Assembly (NCBI GenBank): GCA_965199105.1
Contig: CBDAQO010000002.1
Location: 372,001-436,000 of the forward strand
Length of the DNA: 64,000 nucleotides
From: LMUY01 sp965199105
GTDB lineage: Bacteria; Pseudomonadota; Alphaproteobacteria; Acetobacterales; Acetobacteraceae
Direction: 5' to 3'
The translations under genes and the position numbers were made by a program. Below, piece by piece: positions 36,141 through 45,190 of this stretch (positions are counted from its first letter, which is position 1; each line of letters starts with the position of its first letter). Under the pieces are notes generated by a model. It was given only the letters and a program-made list of their open reading frames with translations, was not told where the DNA came from and ran no database searches.

Positions 36141-36880
36141 CCGACCCGGTTGCCGACCGCCCCACCATCGCGAGCCTCATCGCGCGCGACGGCTTCGCCT
36201 TCGTGCATGACGCCGAGATGCGCGGCGTGCTCGAGGCCGCCGGCTTGGCGGAGTGGGACGCGTTTGCCGCGAGCTGGGACGATCTCGGCCTGGACACCTA
36301 CATGGCCGATGGCGGCCGCTACCGCCGCCGCCGCCATGGCGTGTTCACCGCTAAGGCCGGCGAGATCACTCGGCTGCCGGCCCGGCCGCATTACCAGAGC
36401 CGCGACTACAACCTGCTCAATGGCGGCGTGGAGCGCTGGTTCGAGCCGGTGACCGAGGCGGTCGAGCGCATGCCCGCCTTCATCGCCATCCTGCGCACCT
36501 GCCAGCGCGTGTTCGATGCCCTGGCACCCGGCGTGGCGGAATGGGAGGCCGAGGTGCATCAATTCCGCATCGAGGCCCAAGCCGGCCGCGCCGGGCGCCC
36601 CACCCCGGAGGGCATGCACCGCGACGGCGTCGACTGGGTGCTGGTGCTGATGGTGCGGCGGGAGAACGTGGCCAGCGGCGAGACCACGATCCACGATGCC
36701 GACCGTCAATTGCTCGGCTCCTTCACCCTCACGCGCCCGATGGATGCCGCCTGGGTGGACGATCGCCGGGTGTTCCACGGCGTCACCCCCGTCGAGCCCC
36801 GCGCGGCCGACCGCCCCGCCTTCCGCGACGTGCTGGTGGTGACGTTCAAGCAGGCCGGCCGATTGGGTCAGCCGGACTAA
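36137..36880 (+). CDS. 2-oxoglutarate-Fe(II) dioxygenase family protein (PF10014 type)
   Basis: A 247-residue oxygenase that resembles the PF10014 family, whose studied members hydroxylate free L-amino acids such as isoleucine. The Fe ligands appear as His161 and Asp163 in GMHRDGVDWV and His214 in RVFHGVTPV. Other family landmarks are YRRRRHGVF (62-70), EVHQFRIEA (139-147) and GETTIHD (181-187). Its ATG overlaps the MscS stop, which points to coupled translation with the channel, an uncommon pairing. The substrate is unknown; a hydroxylated amino acid acting as osmolyte is a speculative link. Confidence 0.82.
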   Translation: MTDPVADRPTIASLIARDGFAFVHDAEMRGVLEAAGLAEWDAFAASWDDLGLDTYMADGGRYRRRRHGVFTAKAGEITRLPARPHYQSRDYNLLNGGVERWFEPVTEAVERMPAFIAILRTCQRVFDALAPGVAEWEAEVHQFRIEAQAGRAGRPTPEGMHRDGVDWVLVLMVRRENVASGETTIHDADRQLLGSFTLTRPMDAAWVDDRRVFHGVTPVEPRAADRPAFRDVLVVTFKQAGRLGQPD

Positions 36881-36942
36881 CCTTGTGTTAACCTCCCGAG
36901 CGCACACTCGCCTTGTCCATCATCGAGCAGCGCGAGGCGTGC

Positions 36943-37866
36943 ATGTCGGGTTTAGCTTTCCAAATGCCCGACGTGGCAGGTGCCGAGCGGGATGCCGCAA
37001 CCGTGCGGCCGTCGCGCCAGGGCCGGGCCGAGGCGGCGCGCGAATACCAGTTTGACCGCGTGACCAGGCTGGGGCGGGGCCAAGCCAAGCCGGTGTTTGC
37101 CGTCGTGCACAGCAACGGCGCCTTCTTCCCGCTTGGCCAGCGCCTGGGCAGCACCCACCGCTTTCTCGCGTTGCAAGCGGCGGACCGTCGCAGCGGCGGC
37201 AGCCTTCCCGCCACGGTGGCCGAGATCGCCGCAGGCTACGTCCGCCAATTGCTGGCCGAGGAGCCGTCCGGCCCCTACGTGCTACTCGGCTGGTGCCATG
37301 CCGGCGTGGTGGCCTACGAGGCCGCCCAGCTCCTCCGGGCAGCCGGGCACACCGTCGCCGGGTTGGTGCTGGTGGACACGTGGAACCCGGCCTACCCCGC
37401 CAGCATGGGCCCGGTGCGCCGCTGGCTGACGGAGCGGAGCTACGGCCTGCAGGTGGTGATGAGCGATTTCGTCCGCGTGGCGCGCGGCGAGATGTCGCTG
37501 CACACCTGCCTGCGCCAGCGAAACCTGGCGAGCCGCCTGCTCGGCCCGATGCGGACCGCCTCCGGGCTGACCGGCAAGGCCGCCGACGCCTATCGCGCCA
37601 ACAAGGCGTTCGACGAGGAAATCGGCCGCAAGCTCGGCGCCGCCTGTGCGCAGTACCGTCCTTCCGCCTACGCCGGCCACGTCCTGCATGTCCGCTCCGC
37701 GACCGAGCCTTGCAGCCTAGGCGTCGACCGCAAGTTCGGCTGGGCCAAGCTGATCGACGCCCAGTACATCGTGCTGCCCGGCGACCACTACACCATCTTC
37801 CTCGACCCGGGGGTCATCCAGCTCGGCAACCATGTCGCCCACCTCGCCGGCATCGCCTTGGCCTAA
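36943..37866 (+). CDS. Stand-alone thioesterase-domain alpha/beta hydrolase with Cys nucleophile
   Basis: A 307-residue protein like the thioesterase domains of non-ribosomal peptide and polyketide synthases. FAVVHSNGAFFPLGQRLG is the entry strand and loop, and IAAGYVRQLLAEEPSGPYVLLG leads to the nucleophile elbow GWCHAG, where Cys118 replaces the usual Ser. The probable acid is Asp145 (LVLVDTW) and the His is His282 (PGDHYTIF). The ATG at 36943 has GAGG upstream; a TTG 30 bases earlier is possible. No synthetase gene is near. Substrate and partner are unknown. Confidence 0.75.
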   Translation: MSGLAFQMPDVAGAERDAATVRPSRQGRAEAAREYQFDRVTRLGRGQAKPVFAVVHSNGAFFPLGQRLGSTHRFLALQAADRRSGGSLPATVAEIAAGYVRQLLAEEPSGPYVLLGWCHAGVVAYEAAQLLRAAGHTVAGLVLVDTWNPAYPASMGPVRRWLTERSYGLQVVMSDFVRVARGEMSLHTCLRQRNLASRLLGPMRTASGLTGKAADAYRANKAFDEEIGRKLGAACAQYRPSAYAGHVLHVRSATEPCSLGVDRKFGWAKLIDAQYIVLPGDHYTIFLDPGVIQLGNHVAHLAGIALA

Positions 37867-37885
37867 CGCCAAATCATACCCAGCG

Positions 37886-38245
37886 TCAGCCGCTCTGGCG
37901 CGTCCGCAGCGTGTAGCCGGCGAGCAGTGCCAAGACCTCGGTCATGCTCTCGAAGCGGCCGACATCCTGACCGTCGCGCGTCCGCCAGACGCTGATGTTG
38001 CGACCCTGCCGCACCGCACCCCAAGCCGCCCAACTGCCATCGAGCGGATAGATGCTGGCGAACTCGCCGATGTCCGGCGGATCACCGTCCTGCCGCTTGT
38101 AGATGGACAACCGGATGCTGCCGTTGCCCTGCGCCTCCCAGTGCATCAGTTCCAGCCGGTCCTTGGCCGTGAACACGCTGGCCACGATGGGAGGGGACGG
38201 GAATGGAATGATCTCAGCACTGCGCCTGGGACGTTGGGCAGCCAT
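37886..38245 (-). CDS. Hypothetical protein
   Basis: I do not recognise this 119-residue protein. It opens with a basic, Pro-rich segment (AAQRPRRSAEIIPFPSPP) and continues with a soluble, Trp- and Asp-rich domain (LMHWEAQGNGSIRLSIYKRQD, WAAWGAVRQGRNISVWRTRDG), which looks like a small beta-sheet fold. There is no signal peptide or membrane helix. Codon use is like the neighbours, so it is probably real. It is convergent with the thioesterase gene and stands alone. Confidence 0.6.
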   Translation of the reverse strand: MAAQRPRRSAEIIPFPSPPIVASVFTAKDRLELMHWEAQGNGSIRLSIYKRQDGDPPDIGEFASIYPLDGSWAAWGAVRQGRNISVWRTRDGQDVGRFESMTEVLALLAGYTLRTRQSG

Positions 38246-38455
38246 AATTTGCTCCGGGACACGAATGAGCGCGGATGTAGAACATGTCGAAGTTCACAGG
38301 AACGTGTTTTTTCGCGCGCATGTGTAAAAGATTCATTGTGACGCGGCGCGGCAACAATCAATTGAGACGAACTGCCGTCCGCACCCTGCCCGGCAAGCGT
38401 TTGGCAGGACAAGGGCTCGCCGAGGACCGAATTTGCTCAAGCCTCTTCATCGTGC

Positions 38456-38485
38456 TTGACCGTTTCGTTTCCGATTGGAAAGTAT
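38456..38485 (+). promoter_or_regulatory. Weak candidate promoter before the hydrolase gene
   Basis: TTGACC (38456-38461) is followed after 18 bases by AAGTAT (38480-38485), within a stretch less GC-rich than its surroundings. The -10 match is poor. The gene's ATG lies 18 bases further on. Confidence 0.25.
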
Positions 38486-38502
38486 AGGTGGGGGCGATCG
38501 CA

Positions 38503-39384
38503 ATGAACCACATCTCCGCTGGCGTCTTGAGTGTCGCCTATCACGACATCGGGCCAGCAACCGGCGTTCCCACAGTGCTGCTGCACGGCTTCCCCTACGA
38601 CGTCCACAGCTATGACGCCGTGGGCCCGGCGCTCGCCGCAGCGGGCCACCGGGTCATCGTGCCCTACCTGCGCGGCTATGGCGCCACCCGTTTCCTCCAC
38701 CCAGCGACGCCCCGCTCCGGCGAACAAGCGGTGCTCGGGATGGACCTGTTGGCCCTGCTCGACGCCCTCGCGCTGCCCCAAGCCCTGTTGGCGGGCTATG
38801 ACTGGGGCGGGCGCGCCGCCTGCGTGGTCGCGGCACTGTGGCCCGAGCGGGTCCGCGGGCTGGTCACCTGCACCGGCTACAACATCCAGGACATCGCCGC
38901 CTCGCGCGCCCCCGCCTCGCCCGACCAAGAATACCGCCTCTGGTACTACTATTACCTGCACAGCGAGCGCGGCGCCGCCGGGCTGGCCGCCCACCGCGCC
39001 GAGTTCGCCCGTTTGCTCTGGCAGCTCTGGTCGCCAAGCTGGGCCTTCACGGACGCGACCTTCGCCCAGACCGCCGCCGCCTTCGACCACCCGGACTTCG
39101 TAGCCGTGGTGCTGCACTCCTACCGCCACCGCTTCGGCCTGGTCCCCGGCGACCCGGCGGCGCTTGCCACCGAGCAGCGCCTGGCCGCCCAGCCCGGCAT
39201 CCCCGTGCCCACCATCAACCTGCATGGCGGCGACGATGGCGTGCTCCCGGCCGCCGGCTCGCTCGGTGACGGCCAATACTTCACCGGGCGCTACGAGCGG
39301 CGCGAGCTGCCCGGCGTCGGCCACAACGTGCCGCAGGAGGCGCCCGACGCGTTCGTGGCCGCGGTGCGCGAACTGGCCCGCTAA
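38503..39384 (+). CDS. Alpha/beta hydrolase, epoxide hydrolase / haloalkane dehalogenase-like
   Basis: A 293-residue cytosolic hydrolase. LLHGFPYD holds the oxyanion-hole HGFP, and the nucleophile elbow is AGYDWGGRAA, with Asp100 as nucleophile in place of Ser, as in epoxide hydrolases and haloalkane or fluoroacetate dehalogenases. The C-terminal LPGVGHNVPQEAPDAF carries the catalytic His, and INLHGGDDGVLP probably the acid. The ATG at 38503 is chosen because AGGTGGGGG lies upstream; a GTG five codons earlier is the alternative. The substrate is unknown. Confidence 0.8.
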   Translation: MNHISAGVLSVAYHDIGPATGVPTVLLHGFPYDVHSYDAVGPALAAAGHRVIVPYLRGYGATRFLHPATPRSGEQAVLGMDLLALLDALALPQALLAGYDWGGRAACVVAALWPERVRGLVTCTGYNIQDIAASRAPASPDQEYRLWYYYYLHSERGAAGLAAHRAEFARLLWQLWSPSWAFTDATFAQTAAAFDHPDFVAVVLHSYRHRFGLVPGDPAALATEQRLAAQPGIPVPTINLHGGDDGVLPAAGSLGDGQYFTGRYERRELPGVGHNVPQEAPDAFVAAVRELAR

Positions 39385-39413
39385 CCCACCGGCCCGCCTT
39401 GCGTTAACACGCC

Positions 39414-39905
39414 ATGGACAAGCCCCAAGCCGCCCTGCTCGCCACCTCCGCCGTGTTGGCCGCCGCCTTGCTCGGCCAGCGCAACGCCCCGAGCCCCAAC
39501 CATCCGCGCACCCTCGCCTGGTATGCGTCGCTCAAGAAGCCGTCTTACACCCCGCCGGGCCCGGTGTTCGGCGGCGCCTGGGCCGTGCTGTATCCGCTGC
39601 TCGGCTGGGCCGGCTACCGCCTGCTCCGCGCCCCCGCCAGCCCGCAGCGCGACCAGGCGGTCACCACGTGGGGCGTCAACGTGGCCGCCATCGCGCTGCA
39701 CCCGCTGTTCTTCTTCGGGCGCAAGCAGCTTGGCCCGTCCACCGCCCTGCTCACCGCCGAAACCGCCGCCGCGCTCGCTTTGGTCGCCACCGCGTCCCGC
39801 GTGGACCCGCTTGTCGCCCTCGGCCAAGTCCCACTGGCGCTCTGGGCCGCCTTTGCCGACCTGCTGAACGAGGAAATCTGGCGCCGAAACAAGCATTCGG
39901 GTTGA
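39414..39905 (+). CDS. tspO: TspO/MBR-family membrane protein
   Basis: A 163-residue protein with five predicted membrane segments. The family motif WYASLKKPSYTPPGPVFG followed by AWAVLYPLLGWAGYRL is clear, and the later WAAFADLLNEEIWRRN matches the conserved C-terminal region. TspO binds porphyrins and other tetrapyrroles and in photosynthetic alphaproteobacteria tunes the response to oxygen. It is 29 bases after the hydrolase gene and could share its transcript. The family call is strong; the ligand is not known here. Confidence 0.88.
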   Translation: MDKPQAALLATSAVLAAALLGQRNAPSPNHPRTLAWYASLKKPSYTPPGPVFGGAWAVLYPLLGWAGYRLLRAPASPQRDQAVTTWGVNVAAIALHPLFFFGRKQLGPSTALLTAETAAALALVATASRVDPLVALGQVPLALWAAFADLLNEEIWRRNKHSG

Positions 39906-39918
39906 GCAAGTCGGCAGT

Positions 39919-41409
39919 CTAGCTCGACCGTCCCGGCACCCGGTGGCGGAAGGCCAGAGCCTCCGCCACGTCCACCCGCCGCACTGCCCGCGACCCGGCC
40001 AGGTCGGCGATGGTGCGTGCCACGCGCAGCACCCGGGTGAAGCCGCGCGCCGACAGCCGCAGCTTTTCCGCCGCCGTCTCGGCCAAGCCGCGCGCCTCCT
40101 CCTCGAGCTCGATCGCCGCGGCGTCCACCTCCGCGTTCAGCCCGCCGCGCTGCCGCTGCCGGTCCCGCGCCGCCGCCACCCGGCGCGCCACCACCGCGCT
40201 TGCCTCGCCCGGGGGCGCGCGGCTCAGCTCGGCCGGGGCGATCGGCTGCACGGCGATCGTCATGTCGATGCGGTCGAGCAAGGGCCCGCTGATCCGGTTG
40301 AGGTAGTCCTCGCCACAGCGCGGCGCGCGGCCGCATTCGCGCGACGCGTCGCCCAGATGCCCGCAGCGGCAGGGGTTCATCGCCGCCACCAACTGGAACC
40401 GCGCCGGGTAGGTGATGTGCGCGCTCGCCCGCGCCACCGTGGTGCGGCCGGACTCGATCGGCTGGCGCAGCGTCTCCAGTGAAGCGCGGGGAAACTCGGG
40501 CAGCTCGTCGAGGAACAGCACGCCGCGATGCGCCAGGCTCACCTCGCCGGGTCGCGCCCGCTGCCCGCCCCCGGTAAGCGCCGCCGGGCTAGCCGAGTGG
40601 TGCGGCTCACGATACGGCGGGCGCATCACCAGCCGGCCGCCCTCCAGCATGCCCGCGACGGAATGGATCGTGCTCACCTCGAGCGCCTCGGCGGGGGTGA
40701 GGTCCGGCAGGAGCCCGGCGACCCGGCTGGCCAGCATGGACTTGCCCGCGCCCGGCGGCCCGATCAGCAGCAGGTTGTGGCTGCCGGCCGACGCCACCTC
40801 GATCGCGCGTTTGGCCGTTTCCATGCCCTTCACCTCGGACAGGTCGGCCTCCCGCGCCCGCGCCACCACCCCGGCCGGCTCCGGCGGGGTCAGCACCTGG
40901 CTGCCGCGGAAATGGTTCACCGCGCAAAGCAGGTCGGGCAGCGCCAGTACCTCGATCTGCCCGGCCCAGGCCGCCTCGCCGCCTTGCTGCGCCGGGCAGA
41001 TCAGCCCCAGCCCGCGCTGCGAGGCGCCGATCGCCGCGGGGAGCACGCCGGCCACCGGGTTCAGCGAGCCGTCCAGCGACAGCTCGCCCAGAGCGGCGAA
41101 CCCGGCCAGGTCCTCGCGCGGCAGCACGTCCATCGCGGCCAGCACGCAGAGCGCGATCGGCAGGTCGAAATGGCTGCCTTCCTTCAGCAGGTCGGCTGGC
41201 GCGAGATTGATCAGCACCCGGCGCGGCGGCAGCGCCAGGCCCATCGCGGTGAGCGCCGCCCGCACCCTCTCGCGCGCCTCGCCCACCGCCTTGTCCGGCA
41301 GCCCGACCACGAGAAAGGCCGGCAGCCCGCTCGACACCTGGACCTGCACCTCCACGCCCACCGCCTCGATGCCGGCGAAGGCGAAAGACTGCACTCGGGC
41401 CAAGCTCAT
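39919..41409 (-). CDS. comM: YifB/ComM-family Mg-chelatase-like AAA+ ATPase
   Basis: A 496-residue protein, usual for the family. An N-terminal Lon-like fold (SLARVQSFAFAGIEAVGVEV) is followed by a Mg-chelatase-type AAA+ core with Walker A GPPGAGKSML, HRGVLFLDELPEF as Walker B region, and the insert NPCRCGHLG. ComM is a hexameric helicase that helps branch migration during natural transformation. Its start overlaps the stop of the upstream deacetylase-like gene (ATGA). Whether this organism is transformable cannot be seen. Confidence 0.92.
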   Translation of the reverse strand: MSLARVQSFAFAGIEAVGVEVQVQVSSGLPAFLVVGLPDKAVGEARERVRAALTAMGLALPPRRVLINLAPADLLKEGSHFDLPIALCVLAAMDVLPREDLAGFAALGELSLDGSLNPVAGVLPAAIGASQRGLGLICPAQQGGEAAWAGQIEVLALPDLLCAVNHFRGSQVLTPPEPAGVVARAREADLSEVKGMETAKRAIEVASAGSHNLLLIGPPGAGKSMLASRVAGLLPDLTPAEALEVSTIHSVAGMLEGGRLVMRPPYREPHHSASPAALTGGGQRARPGEVSLAHRGVLFLDELPEFPRASLETLRQPIESGRTTVARASAHITYPARFQLVAAMNPCRCGHLGDASRECGRAPRCGEDYLNRISGPLLDRIDMTIAVQPIAPAELSRAPPGEASAVVARRVAAARDRQRQRGGLNAEVDAAAIELEEEARGLAETAAEKLRLSARGFTRVLRVARTIADLAGSRAVRRVDVAEALAFRHRVPGRSS

Positions 41410-42437
41410 CCGGCGAACCCGTCGAGAAACTTCTGCAGCAACGCACCCAACATTTCGGTGTTGTAGCCGCCCTCCTGGATGAACGCCGCCGGCAGCGCCA
41501 GCCGGCCCACTGCGGCGCCGGCGCGGGCGAACCCGTCCGGCGACACGGCCAGGAAATTCAGCGGCTCGTCACGCGAAGCGTCGAAGCCGAGGCTGACCAC
41601 CAGGGCGTCGGCGCCGAAGCGGTCTATCGCGCGCAACGCCGCCTCCAGCGCCGCCAGCCAGCCGAAATCGTCGGTGCCCTGCACCAGGGGGAAGTTGCGG
41701 TTGAAGCCGAGGCCCACGCCGGTGCCGAGCTCGTCCGCGTGGCCGACATACCAGGGGTAGTAGCCCGCCGGGTCGCCGTGCAGCGAGGTGAACAGCACGT
41801 CGTCGCGCTCCCAGAACAGCCCCTGCGTGCCGTTGCCGTGGTGGCTGTCGATGTCCAGCACCGCGACCCGGCGTGCGCCCTTGGCCAGCAGCCGCTCCAC
41901 CGCCAGCGCCGCATTGTTGAGGTAGCAGTGGCCGCCGGCGCGCGCCGCATAGGCGTGGTGGCCGGGCGGGCGGCACAGCGCGTAGCAGTCGCGGTTCTGC
42001 GCCAGCTCGTCGGCCGCGGCCACGGCGCAGGCGGCGGCGGCTGCGATCGCCGGCCAACTGCCCGCCCCAATGGGGCACGCCGCGTCCGCCGAGAACCAGC
42101 CGGCTCGCCCCACCACCGAGCTGGGCGGGCCGGCGATGCAGGGCATCATCTCGGGCGCCGGATGCATGTTGGCCACCACTTCGGCGCCCGCGTCCGGCAA
42201 GCTCGCCCACTCCGCCGCCGCTCCTTCTAGCCACGCCAGGTAGGTCGCCGAGTGCACCGCCTCCAACGCCGCCCGCTCGGCCGGGGCCGGCACGGTGACG
42301 TCGAGCCCGACTGCGTGGCAGCCGGCGAGCAGCGACTCGGCCCGGGCGGGGACCTCGTAATTCTGCCGGACCTGGCCGCGTTGGAGGAAGAACTTGGGGG
42401 TGTGCGCGAGCTGTGCCGGGTCCCAGAAAGCCTTCAA
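41406..42437 (-). CDS. Histone-deacetylase-family acetylpolyamine amidohydrolase
   Basis: A 343-residue Zn hydrolase of the arginase/deacetylase fold. The N-terminus KAFWDPAQLAHTPKFFLQRG is typical of acetylpolyamine amidohydrolases. The catalytic His pair is in RPPGHHAYAARAGGHCYLNN, the Zn ligands are in DIDSHHGNG and SLGFDASRDEP, and the catalytic Tyr region is IQEGGYN. The segment YYPWYVGHADELGTG matches the L2 loop of this subgroup. It would deacetylate acetylated polyamines or similar amides. It is translationally coupled to comM and divergent from an amine/amide gene cluster. Confidence 0.88.
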   Translation of the reverse strand: MKAFWDPAQLAHTPKFFLQRGQVRQNYEVPARAESLLAGCHAVGLDVTVPAPAERAALEAVHSATYLAWLEGAAAEWASLPDAGAEVVANMHPAPEMMPCIAGPPSSVVGRAGWFSADAACPIGAGSWPAIAAAAACAVAAADELAQNRDCYALCRPPGHHAYAARAGGHCYLNNAALAVERLLAKGARRVAVLDIDSHHGNGTQGLFWERDDVLFTSLHGDPAGYYPWYVGHADELGTGVGLGFNRNFPLVQGTDDFGWLAALEAALRAIDRFGADALVVSLGFDASRDEPLNFLAVSPDGFARAGAAVGRLALPAAFIQEGGYNTEMLGALLQKFLDGFAG

Positions 42438-42520
42438 GCCGAACGTCCTCCCACTCTCCGCATCGGAGGCCGGACGTTAGTGTGTTTCCGGCCGCCGCGG
42501 AACCGCGTAGCGTGGCCGCC

Positions 42521-43804
42521 ATGCGTATGCCTCGCCGCGCCCTGCTGGCTGCCGCCCTGCTCCCGCTCACCGCCCGCGCCAACGAACCACCCCCTGGCGC
42601 CACCCTGCTCTGCCTGCTCGAGGCGCCGCCGGCTTCGCTGGTTCCCGGCACCAGCGACAGCCTCGGCACCCGCCTGGTCGGCAGCAACCTCTACCGTGGC
42701 CTGACCCGGCTGGACGCGGACGGTACCGCTCAGCCCGACCTTGCCACCTGGACCATGACGCCCGACCGCCTGCGTTACCAGTTCCAGCTCCAGCCCGGCC
42801 TGACGTGGCACGACGGCACACCGATCACCGCGGCCGACGTGGTGTTTTCGCTCGACCGGGTGCATCGCCACCGCAACCCGGGCCTCGGCATCGCCCGCTT
42901 CGCCGCCATCACCGCCGCCGGCGAGCAGACCGTGGTGATCGAGCTCAACACCCGCTTCGACCTGCCGCGCAGCCTGAACGGGCTCGCCGCCGCCATCGTG
43001 CCGCAGCACGTGCACGACGTGGTGCAATGGGGGCTCGACCCAGCGGCAACCACCCCGGTCGGCTGCGGCCCGTTCCGCTACGACGGCTGGTTGCGCCTGG
43101 TCCGCATCGGGGCCGGGCCGGTCGGCGCCATCGTGTTCCCCATCGTGCCCAGACTCGCCGACCGGATCACCGCGCGGCAGCGCCACCCGCCCGCGCTGCT
43201 GGTGTCGGACCGGGTGGACGGCGCCGCCCTTGCCACCCTGCGCGCCGACGCGACCCTCGCGGTGGAGCCCGCCGACCCGCCGGCCGCGCGGCACTGGGCG
43301 CTGCTTTGGCTCAACCCGCAGCGCCCCCCGCTCGACCAGCCGGCGCTGCGGCTCGCGCTGGCCGCCGCGGTGGACCATGACGCGCTGGTGTGGGCGGTGT
43401 GGAACGGCTTCGCCAACCCGCCCGCCACCGCCGCCTACAACCCGGCCGCCGCGGCCGCCCAGCTCCAAGCCGCCGGCCTGCGACCCGGCGAGGACGGCAT
43501 GCGCGCGCAATTCCGCCTGCTGCTCCCGCCCGGCCCCGTCCCCGCCGCCATCGCCGCCGCGCTCACCCGCATGCTGAGCCTGGTCGCGGTGGATCTGGCG
43601 CCCGACCCCGCGACCGACGAGGACTGGCAGCGCCGCATGGACACCGCCGACTACGACCTCGCCATCGACCTGCGCGAGCAGCCCGCCCCCAGCGGCGACG
43701 TCGCCATCCGCCTGGCCCAACCGCTGCTGGCGGTGGCGCGGGACCGTCGGTTGCAACTGCCGGACGGGGTGTTCGGCGGGCTGGCGAGTGCCACGCTGGC
43801 CTGA
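42521..43804 (+). CDS. Orphan peptide-type ABC substrate-binding protein (SBP_bac_5)
   Basis: A 427-residue exported binding protein. A short signal (MPRRALLAAALLPLTARAN) contains an Arg pair; the mature part has GSNLYRGLTRLDADGTAQPDLA and FQLQPGLTWHDGTPITAADVVFSLDRV, standard for the oligopeptide-binding family. It is shorter than usual (about 500), with the C-terminal lobe condensed. No permease or ATPase gene adjoins it, so it may serve a transporter elsewhere. It is followed by an aminotransferase and an amidase gene, which suggests an amine or amide ligand. Confidence 0.82.
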   Translation: MRMPRRALLAAALLPLTARANEPPPGATLLCLLEAPPASLVPGTSDSLGTRLVGSNLYRGLTRLDADGTAQPDLATWTMTPDRLRYQFQLQPGLTWHDGTPITAADVVFSLDRVHRHRNPGLGIARFAAITAAGEQTVVIELNTRFDLPRSLNGLAAAIVPQHVHDVVQWGLDPAATTPVGCGPFRYDGWLRLVRIGAGPVGAIVFPIVPRLADRITARQRHPPALLVSDRVDGAALATLRADATLAVEPADPPAARHWALLWLNPQRPPLDQPALRLALAAAVDHDALVWAVWNGFANPPATAAYNPAAAAAQLQAAGLRPGEDGMRAQFRLLLPPGPVPAAIAAALTRMLSLVAVDLAPDPATDEDWQRRMDTADYDLAIDLREQPAPSGDVAIRLAQPLLAVARDRRLQLPDGVFGGLASATLA

Positions 43805-43882
43805 ACGCCGCGCTTGAACCCCGCCCGGTTCCGCTGCAGCCTGCCCGGCGGCAACGGAGCGGCACCAGTGGCACCCCAGACC

Positions 43883-45190
43883 ATGACGGAGCAGCAGCGC
43901 GCCTTGGCCGAGTTGGCCCATCGCGTGCTCCCCGCCGGCGGCTTCGGCAACATGGCCACCGATACCGTGATCCGCGAAGGCCGCGGCGGCCGCGTGTGGG
44001 ACGTGAGCGGCAACGAATACGTCGACTTCCTACTCGGCTCCGGCCCCATGCTGGCCGGCCACGCGCATCCCGAGGTGAACGCGGCCGTGGTCGAGCAAGT
44101 GGCGCGCGGCTCTACCTTCTTCGCCAACAACGAGCCCGGCATCCGCCTCGCCGCCGCCATCGTGGAAGCGGTGCCCTGCGCCGAGCAGGTCCGCTTCGCC
44201 AGCAGCGGCACCGAGGCGGACGCCTACGCCATGCGCCTGGCCCGTGCGTTCCGCCGCCGCAGCAAGATCCTCAAGTTCGAGGGCGGCTATCACGGCATGA
44301 GCGATTGGGGCTTGCTCAGCCTGTGGCCGCACCAGCCCGGCAACTCCGGCCGCCCCGTGCCGGACACGGCGGGCATCCCGGCGAGCCTGCTGGACGAGAT
44401 GCTGGTGGCACCGTTCAACGACCTCGCCGCCGCCCGCGCGCTGATCCACGCCAACCGCGACGAGCTGGCCGGCGTGATCGTGGAGCCGATGCAGCGCCTG
44501 GTGCCGCCGGTGCCGGGCTTCCTCGAAGGCCTGCGCGCGATCACCGCGGAGTACGGCATCGTGCTGATCTTCGACGAGATCGTCACCGGGTTCCGCCTGG
44601 CCTATGGCGGCGCGCAGACCTACTACGGCGTCACACCCGACCTCTGCACCCTGGGCAAGGTGATCGGCGGCGGCTTCCCGCTCTCGGCCATCGCCGGCCG
44701 CGCCGACATCATGGCCCAGTTCGACCCGGCGAAGGCCGCACCCGGCGGCTACCTGCCGCAAATCGGCACGCTGAGCGGCAACCCGGTCGCGGCCGCCGCC
44801 GGCCTGGCCACCCTCGCCCTGCTGCGCCAACCCGGCGCCTATGAGCGGCTGTTCGCCACCGGCCGCGCCGTCTGGGCGGGCCTGGAGGCGGCGTTGCACG
44901 GCGCCGGGCTGCAGGCGCTGGTGGTGGGAGAGCCGCCGATGTTCGACGCCGTGTTCACCGCCCGCCCCACCGTCACCGACTATCGAGGCACGGTCGAGGT
45001 GGACCGCGCGCTGAGCCGCCGCTTCAACGAGCGCGCCCGCGCCCACGGCGTGTTCAAGAGCGACAACAAGATGTACGTCTCCATCGCCCATGACGCGCGG
45101 GACGTGGCCGACACCGCCGCCGCCTTCACCGCCGCCGCGCTGGACGTCGCCCTGGCGCCCGCAGCACCCTCGCCCCCGGAGACCGCATGA
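43883..45190 (+). CDS. Class III aminotransferase (glutamate-1-semialdehyde aminomutase-like)
   Basis: A 435-residue PLP enzyme. The N-terminus RVLPAGGFGNMATDTVIREGRG and LLGSGPMLAGHAHPEV, the phosphate loop ASSGTEADAYAMRLAR, IFDEIVTGFRLAYGGAQ and the PLP Lys in LGKVIGGGFPLSA are all present. The pattern is nearest to the GSA aminomutase branch, but the context (binding protein, amidase) points to catabolic transamination rather than heme synthesis. The ATG at 43883 starts just before the conserved region; upstream TTG or GTG starts are less likely. It overlaps the amidase gene (ATGA). Confidence 0.88.
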   Translation: MTEQQRALAELAHRVLPAGGFGNMATDTVIREGRGGRVWDVSGNEYVDFLLGSGPMLAGHAHPEVNAAVVEQVARGSTFFANNEPGIRLAAAIVEAVPCAEQVRFASSGTEADAYAMRLARAFRRRSKILKFEGGYHGMSDWGLLSLWPHQPGNSGRPVPDTAGIPASLLDEMLVAPFNDLAAARALIHANRDELAGVIVEPMQRLVPPVPGFLEGLRAITAEYGIVLIFDEIVTGFRLAYGGAQTYYGVTPDLCTLGKVIGGGFPLSAIAGRADIMAQFDPAKAAPGGYLPQIGTLSGNPVAAAAGLATLALLRQPGAYERLFATGRAVWAGLEAALHGAGLQALVVGEPPMFDAVFTARPTVTDYRGTVEVDRALSRRFNERARAHGVFKSDNKMYVSIAHDARDVADTAAAFTAAALDVALAPAAPSPPETA

